From Euglena gracilis (taxonomy: Eukaryota > Euglenida > Euglenophyceae > Euglenales): a DNA stretch of 64,000 nucleotides. Positions 52,411 to 63,689 of the stretch are shown piece by piece. Each line of letters opens with the position of its first letter. Positions within the stretch are counted from its first letter, which is position 1. The DNA lies in the NCBI GenBank assembly GCA_039621445.1, contig CP154956.1, forward strand, positions 92,816,648 to 92,880,647, read 5' to 3'. The notes beneath the pieces are model-generated. The model ran no database searches. It was not told where the DNA came from and saw only the letters and a program-made list of their open reading frames with translations. Position numbers and translations under genes: made by a program.

Positions 52411-55400
52411 GTCTGTTCATTTTTCATCATGGTTCCTGAAATTTTTATTCATGGTTTTGTTTTTGAATATTGCTCTTTTTGTTTTTGTTTATCATCCCAT
52501 TATTGTTTCTTGCATTTTGCGATTGGTTTTTTATGTTTGTCGTGTTTATTTTCTGGTGTTTTATCGTTTTTGTTGTTGTCATTATTATTTGCACATATTT
52601 TGATGATGGATATGTATTTCACTGAATCATCGCACTATCCATCGGCCTGAATGTCTTTGTAAAGAATGAGCTTATTATTGACTGTTTCCCACACAGAGCT
52701 CATCAATCAATAATAAAAAAAAGCAGCAAGCAAAACCGGGTTTTTTAGTGTAAAATTCAGGCGGCACATCTCGTATTTGAACTTTTTTTCCGCATTTTTG
52801 CACACCGACCAAAAACCATTTTGGGCGCCTGTGTCACAAGGGGTGAGAGCGAGAGGGAGCACGATTGGACAAAATACGGGCCATTTCTCATTTTGGCCCC
52901 GGCTCTCCCGGGAATTACGTGTTTTTTTGCTGCTTTTTTGAGGTCGGAATGACACAAAAACCCCTGAACCTACTCCCCCCCCCCCAAAGTGAAAAAAAAA
53001 CACCAACAAAAACACCAAAATCCCAGTACCGCCTCCCCCATTTCCTGTGCCACAACTGCCAGCGCCATGTGGTGCTCTGGAGGTGGGGTGGGAGAATCAC
53101 CCCCCTTTGCTTGTTTTCTGAAGTTTTCCAGCACGTCGTGGAGGTTTTTCAAGTTGGCGACAAAGGAGTGGAATGCTCATGCCACATAAACAATGGACTC
53201 TTCGAGAATTCTGCCACCGATGGTTGATGAGGGGGATGTTGGGCACACCGTCCATTTGCGCATTTGCCAACACCGACCACCAATTTCTCACACAGTCAAG
53301 TTTCAGGGTATCGTTTCAGGCTTAGGCACACCTCACCAAATCGTTCAGTTAATATCCTAAATTAATGAGACAGCCATTGGAGGGATGTAAACACATATGC
53401 TGGGTGTTATGTACCCTGTATGCTGTGGTGACACCTCTTCTCAGCCCTGCTTGCCAAAGTCCCTGCTTCCATATCCGCGTCCTGGGACACCCTGTCACAT
53501 CCTGCTGACATTTTTGGGGTTTTGTCAGGTCTTTAGATTTTTGTAAAAGCTGTCGATGTGGGCACATTCGACAAATGCCATTGACATTGACATTGACATT
53601 TGTGCCCACATTCGACAAAGAAAAAGGCTTAAGTGCAAGACGCGCCGCCTAAGTGAAAGGCGTACGATGGGGGCCTGATGACAATTGTGAGCAAAGTTCA
53701 CTCATCCTAAGCATATGTCAAGGGAACCAAAAGGAGAGTCATCGTCTGTTCCAAGAAGCACCCCTCAATGAGAACAACACAGCACAAATTTCGAATGCAA
53801 ATTAAGTGGTTTTTTGTATTTTTTGGGACTCAGAACCTTCGTTTCAACCCTGAAGGAGAATGTATTGCCATAACATATGGCATTACTTCTTACACCCATA
53901 CACTGTTCCACCATGTTTGTGTGTGCGTGTGTATGTTCGTTCGTGCGTGCGTGCCCCCACATGTGTGTGTGTGTGTGTGTGCGTGTGCGCGCGCGCGTAC
54001 GTGCGTGCGTGCATCGATGTGCGTGTGAGTGCTTGGATGGTCCAATAGTATGTGCATATTGATTGGTGCCAAGACCACTCTGCCAGCAGCCCTAGAATTC
54101 CTGGGCCTCGGCCTATTCCACGGCGCGGTGGCAGTGTACGATAAGAAGTGGACCCCTGCCGTCTTGTTGTGCAATGGTTTTCCCAACGTGTGCTATTAGA
54201 AACAATGCATTTTACCAATTAAGACCAACTCGTTGTGGTATGTGTCTGAGTGGACAGATGTGTGTTTGTTTTCCTCCAGCTCAAGAGTTTTCCATGGTCA
54301 TCCACCTTTCCAATTTTTTTATTAATTTTTTATCCAAAATTTTTATTAATTTTTTATTTTTTATTGATTGTTGGTTTCTTAAATGGTTGGAGAACCGGGT
54401 GGGGTGGGGACCCCTTGGACAAACAGTGGCGAGGGCCCACCAGAGAGTACTCCTTCGGCGGACTCGAGAACGGGCACGCGATGGACCTCGACCACGAGGG
54501 CATTTTCATCACGCACCCCCAGAGCCTGGACAACTTCAAGGAGTCCATCTGCCTGGGAGAGCCCAGGGTGGCGTCGCACGCGGTCTTGTCTGCTCGCCCA
54601 TCCCTCTCCGCAGTCAGTCCTGTGTCGCATTTGTCAGCGGATTTTGTATGAATATCGAATTGGGGTGATGGATATTTAAAGAGTGGTGACAGAGATTTGT
54701 CTTAAGTTTCGTGACCCGGGAGGTGGGTTAGATTGGTCCCGGAAGAGCCCCCCCCTGGGGGGGTGGGGGGGGTGGGCATCGGGCCGAGTGGGTATCTCGC
54801 CAGAGGCGGGGTTTTGCTCTATTTTTGGCGCAAACCGCCGAAAATTTTTGGACCCCAACATTGACCCCGGAGCCACCCCCCCCCCCCCCCGGGGGGGAGA
54901 GCCCTGAGGACAAGGGTGGGTGGATAGGTCTGGACCAGGCTTCGATATAAGGAAGCCGTACGGGGTTTAGGTGGGGGTGTCACCCATCCCCCCCCCCCTG
55001 GGGGTCCGGACCGACCCCCGACCCCCCCCCAAAAAGGTCAAGGTTCTGGTGCTTGCGACGAAAATTTTTTGCGTTTTGACAAATTTTTGCCCAAAAAGTG
55101 CCCAAAATGGCTTTTTTTGTCGTTTTGGGGGGTCAAAATTTTTCGGTCACCCGGACCGTGCCACTGTTTAGGTGGGGGGGGTGTCCAGACCCCCCACCTG
55201 CCCTCAGCCTGGCCCTTAGCCTGGTCTGGACCCCCTCCCCCCGGGTCCAAAGAAGAATCAAGGCTCAAATGATTAAATATCAAATCCTTTCCACCATTGC
55301 AATAGCTCCTGTCTTCCCTAATTTGTCAAAAGATTTTGCAGTCTATTTCTTTCAAAGAAGAACCAGATTTTCCTGGATTTTTCGCCACAGGAGGTTTTCC

Positions 55401-57427
55401 ATTCCCCAATTTTTCATTTTTGTCCTCTCAAGAAATGCCATCATTGGGACTCGTTGTTTCATTGCCGTGTCTCCAACCTCCCCGACACGCGTCGCAAAGC
55501 ATGACTGGCAATACTGTCCTCCAACCTGCGGCCAACCTGCCCCCAACGGCTCTCTCCAAGGACGAGGTGAGGACTCTGGTTCGTGCCATGCGGCCGGACT
55601 GGAAGGCTCATCCCCAGGCTTGGAAGCCTTTGCATCCGAGGTCACGTCTCAATACAACAATCTACAGCATTGGGCGGAGACTCGAAGGCGGTTGAGGGAA
55701 AGCGGGGAGAATCAATGCCACACACACCCAACTGCAAAAATGCATGATCTTTTTTTGACTCGAAATAATATTTTTCATGTTTTGAATCAAAGAGATCATG
55801 TTTTTTTGTCTGGATTTCCCCGGGTCGCTATGTACTCCTGTCACAAAATCCAATTATTTTCGACGACTCAAAAAAATTTGCTCCTTTGGGGCCTCCTTGC
55901 CCTCCCTCCGGCTCCCTGCCTGGAACACGGAGAATAATTGTGCACTCCATTAATAAATTCATTAATTTATTAAATGATTAATTCTAAAATTAATTAATAA
56001 TTAATTAGTTTGGTCGAAGCGACACCACCAGGCAGATCTGTCCCAGGGGCAATATGGGAACGGGCACTGCCATCCCGGCCCCCGCCTGCCCCCACGTACC
56101 ACCTCGTCCACAAGAATTGCCACGACTTCTGCGCGCACTTAGCCAAGGCGCTGGGCCCCGGCCTGGCAGACAACATCCCGACCCGCCGCCTCTTTCCCCC
56201 GAGCAGTGGTTCGTGCGTCCCCTCGCTGCGGTGGCCAGAATTTTCGATTTTGTGACCAAAATGATTTTTGTCTCGGTAGTATAAAAAAAAAAGGACACCT
56301 CGGGCTCCGCACTCTGCCATTGTGAGGGCATGCGTTGTTCGCCGGCGGTGTTTGTTTGGATGTCTTCGGTGTGTTGAATTTAGGGAATTTAGGGATTTAG
56401 GTATTCCCTGCTCTTCTTCTTTAGGGAATTTAGGGATTCCCTGCTCAGTGCCTTTTTTCGCCGGAGTTGGTTGGTTCCTAAACTGCCCTCCGACGAGTCA
56501 GAAGACAGCAAACTGTCAAGACCGCCAAAGATGGGTGGCAGGTCACGCCTGTGTGAGCTCATAAGAGTCCCGAAAGCCGACGGAGTAACGGCCTCCACAG
56601 CCAGCGTTGACAGGGGTCTGCACCATGTGTCCTCCAAATTCCCACCCAGTGCGGACCACCTCTCTGAATTTCCAGGGCGGGAATTGAACTGGCATTTGGG
56701 AGGGGTCACAAATTAAAAAATTCGGCACTCAACGCTGTGGCCTCAGTTTTGCAGGGTACGCTGCGGCAGAGCTGGCTGGGGTGCACACACCATCACCACA
56801 CCCCATGGGCTGGCGGAGGCTTTGGGGCTTGGGCTTGGGTGTGTCCCACAAAGTTGGAGGTGTATGAGAAGTAATGCTCCATACTGTATGCACATATACA
56901 TATATACGTAAACCCCCCCAAATTTAAAGCCCCCCCAAATATAAAGCCCCCCTGGGGGGTTTGGTTTTGCCGCCCAAATATATAGCCCTCCCCCCCTGAT
57001 GTGGAGCCGGACGATGGAGCCCTTCAGAAAAAAGTGGAAATTTTTTAGTTGATACAACATTTTTTTCACCAGAAATGCTCCATTTTGGATCATAATTGCA
57101 CATTGGGGAAAAAATAGCTAGTACACGACGAAAATTTGGCATACAATTGGTATTTGGCCGCAATTGAAGGCCGCCAAAGAACATAGAGGCCACCCGAAAA
57201 GGTTTGATTTTCTTCCCAAATATAAAGCCCCCCCTGAGGGTCTTGAAATCCCGTCCAAATACAAAGCCGGGGGGGGGGCTTTATATTTGGGGGGGGGGGG
57301 TTACTCACTTTGCATCCCTCTCATATGTGTGTATGTGACACGCACATCTCACACGCATATCTACATATGTATGGTTGTATCCAAATATGTCCATGTATGT
57401 GTGTGTGTGTGTGTGTGCGTGTGTGTG

Positions 57428-57498
<71 letters not shown>

Positions 57499-57507
57499 AT
57501 GTGTGTT

Positions 57508-57538
<31 letters not shown>

Positions 57539-57800
57539 TTATGTTGTGCATGTGCACCACCAAGAGCAAAACAGCTGCACGAGCCAACGACCCCCAAAAC
57601 GAGAAAGAGGCCGCGTGCCCCCGGCGTGGGTCAACCGGGCTGCGCGGTCCGGGGGGCGGCTCGTGCCGGAGCACCTCCTCGCCCGCCTGCACCCGCCGCT
57701 CAGCGTGCCGGAGGGGCTGGAGGGCAAGATCGGCGTGCCGTTCAAGGGGCCGCCCCCGGACCATCCGCCTGCCCGCCCCGGGCCCTGTGCGAATGCGGCT
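52300..57800 (+). CDS. PPPDE / DeSI-type deubiquitinase or deSUMOylase-like protein (multi-exon)
   Basis: Thiol isopeptidase of the PPPDE fold. Exons: 52300-52410 (MPNPDVKVYLHVYHLIVAEN...), 54074 to about 54142-54154 (EFLGLGLFHGAVAVYD, catalytic-type His), about 54427/54442-54560 (REYSFGGLENGHAMDLDHEG, IFITHPQSLDNFKESICLG), 55545-55611 (TALSKDEVRTLVRAMRPDWK), 56094-56163 (TYHLVHKNCHDFCAHLAKAL, catalytic-type Cys in NC.DFC), 57583 to about 57800 (VPPAWVNRAARSGGRLVP, the family's 'IP.WVNRLA' end). Matches plant-type PPPDE proteins along the whole domain, with a longer loop after the first strand. Candidate tail exons follow at 58518 and 59225. The 1/2 junction is GT-AG; 3/4, 4/5 and 5/6 follow the CAG/CTG rule; 2/3 is unresolved. 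Confidence 0.8.
53030..53300. repeat. Copy 2 of the CTTTGCTTG...GTGGAGGTTTTT element
   Basis: CCCATTTCCTGTGCCACA, CCCCTTTGCTTGTTTTCTGAAG, GTGGAGGTTTTTCAAGTTGG and a CATTTGCGCATTTGCCAAC palindrome parallel 37970-38600 in the same order. Confidence 0.55.
54074..54154 (+). CDS. PPPDE gene exon 2 (histidine motif)
   Basis: TTLPAALEFLGLGLFHGAVA then VYDKKW. LGLG.FH.....Y matches 'GLG.YH.GV.VYG'. AG acceptor at 54072-54073. The 3' end is uncertain: family spacing favours stopping after VYD (54142). Confidence 0.75.
54427..54560 (+). CDS. PPPDE gene exon 3
   Basis: REYSFGGLENGHAMDLDHEG and IFITHPQSLDNFKESICLG match 'EY.FG.......G.F...P.....F..SI.LG'. The end at 54560 puts CAG at intron +4..+6. Confidence 0.8.
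54936..55223. mobile_element. TIR element with perfect 8-bp duplication (GTCTGGAC)
   Basis: Starts CAGGCTTCGATATAAGG and ends CTGGCCCTTAGCCTG; GTCTGGAC at 54928-54935 and 55224-55231. Interior text (GGGGGGTCAAAATTTTTCGG...) is close to 5503-5886. Confidence 0.85.
55545..55611 (+). CDS. PPPDE gene exon 4
   Basis: TALSKDEVRTLVRAMRPDWK-AH. Preceded by CTG plus five bases (CTG at -8), followed by CCC-CAG (CAG at +4). Joined to exon 3 it gives ICLGETALSKDEV, the conserved 'LG.T.LS...V' of the family. Confidence 0.8.
56094..56163 (+). CDS. PPPDE gene exon 5 (cysteine motif)
   Basis: TYHLVHKNCHDFCAHLAKAL-GPG; matches 'YHL...NCN.F...L...L'. Preceded by CTGCCCCC. Ending at 56163 fits CAG at +4; ending at 56180 (ADNIP, joined to AWVNR at 57624) is also in frame and shorter. 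Confidence 0.75.
56745..57304. repeat. Dispersed repeat fragment plus poly-C/poly-G TIR element
   Basis: 56745-56870 shares GAGCTGGCTGGGG and ACACCATCACCACACCCCATG text with 63660-63760. 56908-57304 starts GTAAACCCCCCCAAATTTAAAG and ends CTTTATATTTGGGGGG...TTAC, an inverted repeat with internal AAATATAAAGCCCCCC units. Confidence 0.6.
57390..57545. repeat. (GT)n microsatellite
   Basis: GT dinucleotide tract about 40 bases upstream of PPPDE exon 6. Confidence 0.95.
57583..57800 (+). CDS. PPPDE gene exon 6
   Basis: RPPKRERGRVPPAWVNRAAR, SGGRLVPEHLLARLHPPLSV, PEGLEGKIGVPFKGPPP. Very high GC3. PAWVNRAA is the last motif of the domain. The rest is a proline-rich linker. The 3' end is not resolved. 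Confidence 0.75.
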
Positions 57801-57821
57801 TGCTGCACCCGCTATGGGAAT

Positions 57822-57917
57822 CAGGCTACTTTTTTAAGTCAGAAGACCCCCCGGGGGGGGGGAGGGGGGGGGGGGGTGGGGGGGACCCCCCCGGGGGGGG
57901 TCTTAAAAATAAGCCTG
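57822..57917. mobile_element. 96-bp MITE with perfect 8-bp duplication (ATGGGAAT)
   Basis: CAGGCTACTTTTTTAAG at the left, CTTAAAAATAAGCCTG at the right, ATGGGAAT at 57814-57821 and 57918-57925. Between the ends lies little but C and G runs. Confidence 0.9.
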
Positions 57918-58517
57918 ATGGGAATCAGTGACGTGACCCCCCCATTTGTCAGCCCCCAATTGTCACCAAGGGGGTCTGGCAGGCCCGAAGGGGTGGCAAA
58001 TGGGGGGGGGGGGGTCGCAAAAACCCGACCGGCGGTGAGGGGAGCCACGCAGCAGCCTCTCAGACTGTGCAAGAGGGCGATGCCGCACCCATTCTGGCCC
58101 CTGCATCACTATGGCCCATTATGGCATTTACTCCCCAAGTAGACAACTGTGATTTTGGGGCATTTTTTGAGGTTCAAAATCCCCAAGTAGACAACTGTGA
58201 TTTTGGGGCATTTTTTTGAGGTTCAAAATTTTTCTGGGTCCAAAAAAATTTGATGCAGCACTGCCTCCCCCTCGGTGTCTGACAGTTTGCCCTTTCTGGA
58301 CATTTTGTCCTTTTTTCGGCCAAAAGTTAGCAAAAATCGCCAATGGGAACGATTTAGGTAACTCTTTTTTAATTTTGGGGTGAATTTGTCTATTTTTCGT
58401 GATTGTTTTTGCCAAAAAAGGGAACTTCATTCTTTGGAGGGGGTCAGGCCAATCCACTTCTGGCCCACGAACTTGGCCGTCGGGCCTAATTCCTAATAAT
58501 TTTCCACAGGGAGTGCT

Positions 58518-58658
58518 ATGGGTGCGCCTGCATTCCGCTGGGCCGGCCGATGCGACGGATTCCCTGTCAGTGGCACCCACCACCAACCTGTCGCTGAGCA
58601 GGAGCCCCTCCGCTTGCCGGAGTGTTCACAAATTCAGCTGCCCCCTGCCAGCAATCAG
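58518..58658 (+). CDS. Candidate exon, possibly PPPDE gene tail
   Basis: GAPAFRWAGRCDGFPVSGTH then HQPVAEQEPLRLPECSQIQL and PPASNQ, high GC3, ending CAG|GTGAAT. Another frame is also open. No domain recognised; assignment to the PPPDE gene rests on position alone. Confidence 0.35.
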
Positions 58659-58734
58659 GTGAATGGGGGTACAGGCCCCAAAGTTCAAGCCCCAGTGACG
58701 ATGCCCGCCAGAATGGGGCAGCTTGCACCTCTAC

Positions 58735-58929
58735 CGCATATTTTTTCTAGTTTAATGACCTGAGGGGAGGGTCTGCCTGAGGGGAGGGTGGAGCAGTTCC
58801 TCTGTTTCGGCGAGCAGCGTTAGAAAGAATTTTCGACCCTAAAATTGACCCCCAAAGTGGGTCCCCCGAGCTCCCCCCCCAGGGGTGGGTGGGCCGGACC
58901 CCCCCACCCCGGGTCTTAAAAAACCTCTG
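58735..58929. mobile_element. TIR element, copy 2 of 23515-23794
   Basis: Starts CGCATATTTTTTCTAG and ends CTTAAAAAACCTCTG; ACCTCTAC (58727-58734) and ACCTCCAT (58930-58937) match 6 of 8. Shares ACCCCCAAAGTGGGTCCCCC text with the other copy. Confidence 0.6.
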
Positions 58930-58976
58930 ACCTCCATGAGCTGGAAGGTACAGTGCCCTTTTCTTCTTCTAAGACC

Positions 58977-59168
<192 letters not shown>

Positions 59169-59224
59169 TGGCTTGCACTGCTTTTTGGGTCATTTCCGGG
59201 CCCCCCAAAAGCTCCGCCGGGGCC

Positions 59225-59378
59225 TTCTGGTCCGCCTGTGCCCTCGCCGACCTCCGCGCGGCACCGGCGCTATTCCGCCGACGCGGCGGGCAACCCCGAC
59301 GACGGCGTGCGCCGCGTCAGTCCCCTCCGGCCAGCACCGCGCGGCGCGCCCTGCGGATATGCGTGTGGTCTGCTTTAA
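59225..59378 (+). CDS. Candidate terminal exon, possibly of the PPPDE gene
   Basis: PPVPSPTSARHRRYSADAAG, NPDDGVRRVSPLRPAPRGAP, CGYACGLL-stop (TAA at 59376), with high GC3. A basic, proline-rich, disordered-looking tail. The start is not defined. Second and third frames are also open here. Confidence 0.4.
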
Positions 59379-59929
59379 AACCTTGGGGTGTTGTGAGACC
59401 CGTATCCACGTCTCCCCCAAAACGAACGAAATCAAACTCGACCCCCCCCCCGATCCCCATTGCCCTTGTTTAGCAAAGTTTTTTTGCCTCTCTGCTTATG
59501 CTGAACAGCGTTCTTAACAGCCATATCTGTGGATTAATGTTACGTGAGCTTTTTATTTTCTCTTGTAGTTGCATCTTTCCTCCTCCCCTTGTCATACAAA
59601 CCACCAGTTGTTGACTGCTGTTTTGTGGTCGCATGACAAGGGATAGGAACTAGGTCTTCATTTTTAAAATTTATTATATTTTTCTGCTCGCACACATGTG
59701 TTGTTTCATAATTTGTAGCACCTTTGCCTCCATGTGGATGCTGCAGCTGGATGCGTGTGGATGCCATTCGAGATCGCCACGATCCCAGGGACCCGCGCAA
59801 CCCTCCCCCTCCCCACACAAACAAGAGGAACCACTCGGCTTCCAATGCTTTGGAGTGATAGTTTCTTGACCCCTGGGAGAGATTCTGCCACCTGGACCCC
59901 ACAGGCATTTCCATAAGAGGAAGGTGTTA

Positions 59930-60282
59930 AGTGAGCATTGTTTTTGTATAACGGGGGGGTCTGCCCCCCTTCACACCGAGGGGGGGTCCGGGGCCCCCGG
60001 GAACCAAGAATTATTTTTTGGTTCCCGGCGTTTTCTTCTCTCCAGCGCTTCATGCCGGGGAACATGAAATTTTGGGGTGCATGTTTTGGCCGATTTTCCG
60101 AAATGAAATTGTGTGAAAACGCGATTTTGGGGCTTTTTTTTCAAGTTCCCAAAGGAAATATCCGGCGCAAAGCGCCGGAAATTTTTTAGAACAGGGGGAG
60201 GGGTCAGACCCACCCTTCCTCTCCGGGAGGGAGGGGGTCCGGACCAAACCCCACCCCTCCTCCCCGCTCATTTGATACCCTG
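59930..60282. mobile_element. CAGGGTATTAAGT-family element
   Basis: Starts GAAGGTGTTAAGTGAGC and ends GCTCATTTGATACCCTG. Interior has poly-G/poly-C and the hairpin CCGGCGCAAAGCGCCGG. Flanks CATAAGAG and CATCCGTG match only 5 of 8. Confidence 0.65.
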
Positions 60283-60351
60283 CATCCGTGTCGATGGGAG
60301 GGGCCAGGCAGGCCGAAATGGAATTTCTGGAAAGCACTAGGCGTCTTCCCG

Positions 60352-60590
60352 TAAACCCCCCCTCCCCAAATAACCTGGCGGGGTGCCAAGTTATTGGAAC
60401 CATCTTTTTGGCCTTCCCCCCTGCCAGATTATTCGGGCCCTTTTTTCAGCGCTGTCAGGTGCTTTTGCATTAAAATGGGGGTGCCAAGTTTCTGAAGCCG
60501 TCTTTTTTTTTTTTGCCTTGCCCCCGCCAAGGTATTCGGCCACTGCCAGGAGCAAGGGCCCTGCCAGGTTATTTGGGGGGGGGGCAGGTC
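60352..60590. repeat. AATAACCTGGC inverted-repeat element (copy 2)
   Basis: CCCCAAATAACCTGGCGGGG at the left and CCTGCCAGGTTATTTGGGG at the right; same modules as 42200-42452. Confidence 0.6.
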
Positions 60591-60650
60591 CGCAGAAGGT
60601 GTCCGCCCATTTGGCCGACCTGCCGACTGTGGCTGGGGCGGTGGTCCGGC

Positions 60651-63129
60651 GGGGCCCTGCAGGCGGCCGCCAAGTTCGCCTCCCTCTTCCCTGCCCTCGC
60701 CCAGGAGGCCCCCCTGCCCCGTGTTGGGCTGCCCGGAGCCCCCCCCCCCCCCGGGGCCCACAGAGTGGTATTGTATTTTTTGCTCTGATTTCAAACCTTT
60801 TCTCTTCTGCTTTTTATGCAGTGGCGTCAAAACACCAAAACTCCAGGCAAGCGTCGAAGGCGTTGCGGAAGAAGGCACCACGGAGGACCTTCGTGGATCG
60901 AGGCAACCAAAGAGCTACTTAGGCATATGGTTGACTGTCAGTCTTTATAGCAACGGGCAACAGCCAGCCTAAGCCCCACAGGATGGTGTTTGTGGCTTGG
61001 CAACAGCCCTGCTGATTTGTCTCGGACCACTCCACCAATCAACCAATTGTCTGTGCCGTCGCCGACTTGCCTGCATTTAGTTTCCCAGGCAGACGTGATC
61101 TATCTGCTTCCTCGACATGAATAGTGAAGCACATTAGTCGTTTTCTCAACATTTCACAATCTTTTACCCGACATTTTTTTTGCCAGCACCTGCCAACGCC
61201 CACTGACACCCGCAAACACCGCCAACTCCCGCCAAAATGGCTCGTGTCGGGGGTGCTTGCCCGTCCCCCCCCCTCCCCCGCACCGCCTCGCAGTCCCCCG
61301 CGGCCCCCGGCCGTTCACCGCTGCGAGGTCGTCCACCTCGGGCGGATGTGCACCGGCACCCTCTTCCTCACGCCGCAGTCGCTGTGCTTCAGCGGGGCGA
61401 AGGGGCTGCAGGAGGCGGTGGCCCTCCACGGCCAGGGGGAGGGCCGGCAAGAACCATGGCTGTATGGGTCACAGTCAAGAAACACAGGTCACGTCCCAGA
61501 ATGAATCAGGACACAGGACCCGAAATGAGACTCAGATGACAAACCAAGTTCGGTGATGTTTGGACAGGTGCTTGCACTGGAGGAAGCCACCACAGTTAAG
61601 TCAAATCCCGAAACTCTTTCGCCCTGACATGTCCAGGAGAATATGATGTCTGGGAGAATGTCGGGCATTCGCCAGACATTCATTTTAGAGTGACATTAGA
61701 TTATTAACATTGATATTGATATTATTGATATTGTTGATATTGATATTGATATTATTAAAATTGACATTAGACAGTTAGATTTTTTAGAGTGACATTTTGG
61801 CCAGGTGACATTTTGTGGCCCACCATGAAAATGTGTGATGCACAGTTTTTTTTTTGTTTGCCACATCAAAATCACCCCTGCCCCCGGGCAGGGCAGAACG
61901 GGAATCGGCCGAACAGCCAGGGTGGTGGGGGGGGGGGGGGCGACCACCCCCCCCCACCACCTCTTCCCGTATTTCCAGGAGCACCAATTTTTTGACCCAA
62001 AAAAAAAATTTCCGGCGCCTTCGGCGCCGGGTGTTTTTTTTGACCCATTTTGGGACCCATATAGGGGGTCCCCCCAAAAACCACCCAAAACCCCATTTTT
62101 TCACACCTTCCAAAAATTCAACGTTTTCTCAAAATGTTCATTTTGAGAGGTTTTTGAAGCAAAAAAAATGCCATTGAAATCCGAAAAAAATCAACGAGAA
62201 AAAATGTCAGTAAAATTTGATTGTGCCAAAATTTTGTCCACTTTTGTTGACCTTCGTTTTTTTTTCACCCCCCTCCTAAGAACTACCAATTTTTAACCCT
62301 GAAATCTTTGAGATTTTTTTGTGGAAAAAAATGTGGTTTTTCATCAAAAAAATCATGTGTCTTGGGTTCATTTTTTCAAAAAGTTCCAATAATTTTTCTG
62401 GCCAAAATCCCCATTTTCCCGAAATCGGTGAAATGCTGTGATCGGTGATCAAGATCAGGATTGCCCTTAAAGCTTAAAATGCATCCCGCTGGATCAGAGG
62501 TATTGTCAGACCCTGGAGCAGGGCAGAACGGGAAGGCCTGGTGGGGGGGTGGTCGACCCCCCCCCCACCCAGGAGGTGGGGGGTCGACCACCCCCATCCC
62601 ATGCACCTTTCATTTTTTCTCTCAACAATGCGGTCCATGGGACAGGTTTTTTTCTACAGACCGCCCCTTGAGGACTGCCCTTCGGCCCAAAGGGCGGCCA
62701 ACTGGTTTGGGGTCGAATGGAGCCACGGGAAAAAGTCAAAAACACATTTTCTGGTATTTTGGGTGGTGCCGCGATGCTTCAAGGATACCAGGCATCATTT
62801 TACCCCTTTTTTTCCGCCAAAGTTTCGCCATGTTTTCGGCCACTATTCCTCGGGAAAGTTCTGCCACAGGATTGACCTTCACGTCAAGGACTGCCCTGCT
62901 TCTCGAAAAAAATAAAAAAAGGTCTTTCCCTCCATGCTGTCACTCCTCACCCCACTCCCACTGGCCCAACTCTTCAGCCCCCCCACTGGCACTGACATAC
63001 AGAGTGTCCGCTACCACCGCGACGCCGACCACATGACATTCGAGCTGTTGCCCGTGGACGCCGCCCCTCAAGATGCAGCTGGAGGGGGCCCGTCGCTCTG
63101 TGTCCTTGGGATCCACGGCAGAGACGAAG
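60651..63129 (+). CDS. GRAM-domain protein (three exons seen; continues past window)
   Basis: The GRAM domain is a PH-like fold that usually binds membranes or phosphoinositides. Exons: at or before 60651 to 60722 (GALQAAAKFASLFPALAQEA-PLPR, the 'F..LF....E.LL' start), 61313-61432 (VHRCEVVHLGRMCTGTLFLT then PQSLCFSGAKGLQEAVALHG, the 'C.L.....GRLY.T...LCF' core), 62991-63129 (TDIQSVRYHRDADHMTFELL, the 'L.DI.S' strand onward, with an acidic/Gly insertion and LCVLGIHG). GT donor at 63130. The start codon was not found; the rest of the gene, including any partner domain, lies beyond 64000. Confidence 0.7.
61313..61432 (+). CDS. GRAM gene, core exon
   Basis: VHRCEVVHLGRMCTGTLFLT and PQSLCFSGAKGLQEAVALHG, with high GC3. 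Borders are nonconventional; GTT and GGC are shared in phase with the neighbouring exons. Confidence 0.7.
61690..62900. repeat. GRAM-gene intron filled with GGGCGGTCC-family text
   Basis: (TTGATA)n-like text at 61700-61760, poly-G/poly-C, CCGGCGCCTTCGGCGCCGG hairpin near 62018, A/T-rich body at 62100-62330 shared with 17570-17900 and 26540-26960, CAGGGCAGAACGGGAAGG at 62518, and GACCGCCCCTTGAGGACTGC at 62660. Confidence 0.55.
62991..63129 (+). CDS. GRAM gene, third exon
   Basis: TDIQSVRYHRDADHMTFELL then PVDAAPQDAAGGGPSLCVLG-IHGRDE. AAG|GTTCAT donor. Confidence 0.65.
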
Positions 63130-63154
63130 GTTCATGTGTCTTTCTTGGGTGCGT

Positions 63155-63198
63155 GTGTGCGTGCGTGCGTGCGTGCGTGTGCGTGTGTGTGTGTGTGT

Positions 63199-63238
<40 letters not shown>

Positions 63239-63312
63239 GTGTGTGTGTGTTGTGTGTGTGCCTGTATGTGTGTTGTGTGTGTATGCGTGTGCACGTGCGT
63301 ATGTGTGTGTAT
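63155..63312. repeat. (GT)n microsatellite
   Basis: GTGC then GT repeats directly after the GRAM exon donor. Confidence 0.9.
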
Positions 63313-63332
63313 CTTGGGCGGCAGATCTGGCA

Positions 63333-63689
63333 GCCCAGCCAGCTCTGCTGCAGCACGCTGTGCAAAATTCAGGCCAATCCTATTCGAGCAGGTTTTTTCC
63401 ATTTTCTGGCCCTTTTTGGACTGTGGTAATTTTGGCCTCTTTTTGCCCAAATTGGTCGGCATGTCGAGGCCATCGCCCCATCAGCCCACGTTGACAGGGG
63501 TTGTTAACTTGCATTGTTCACAGTTGGGGTCCAATGCCATTCACTGCAGTGTGAGCCGCCTCGTCCCCTCACTTGAGGCTGGGTTTGCTTCGCAGTCCAA
63601 AAAGGGCCAGAAAATGGATAAAACCTGCTGGCATAGGATTGGCCTGAATTTTGCACAGCGTGCTGCAGCAGAGCTGGCTGGGGCACTGC
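63333..63689. repeat. Long inverted repeat (~95-bp arms, ~170-bp loop)
   Basis: 63333-63423 (CCCAGCCAGCTCTGCTGCAG... to ...CTTTTTGGACTG) is the near-perfect reverse complement of 63594-63689 (CAGTCCAAAAAGGGCCAG... to ...GAGCTGGCTGGGG). RNA from either strand would form a long hairpin. Confidence 0.8.
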
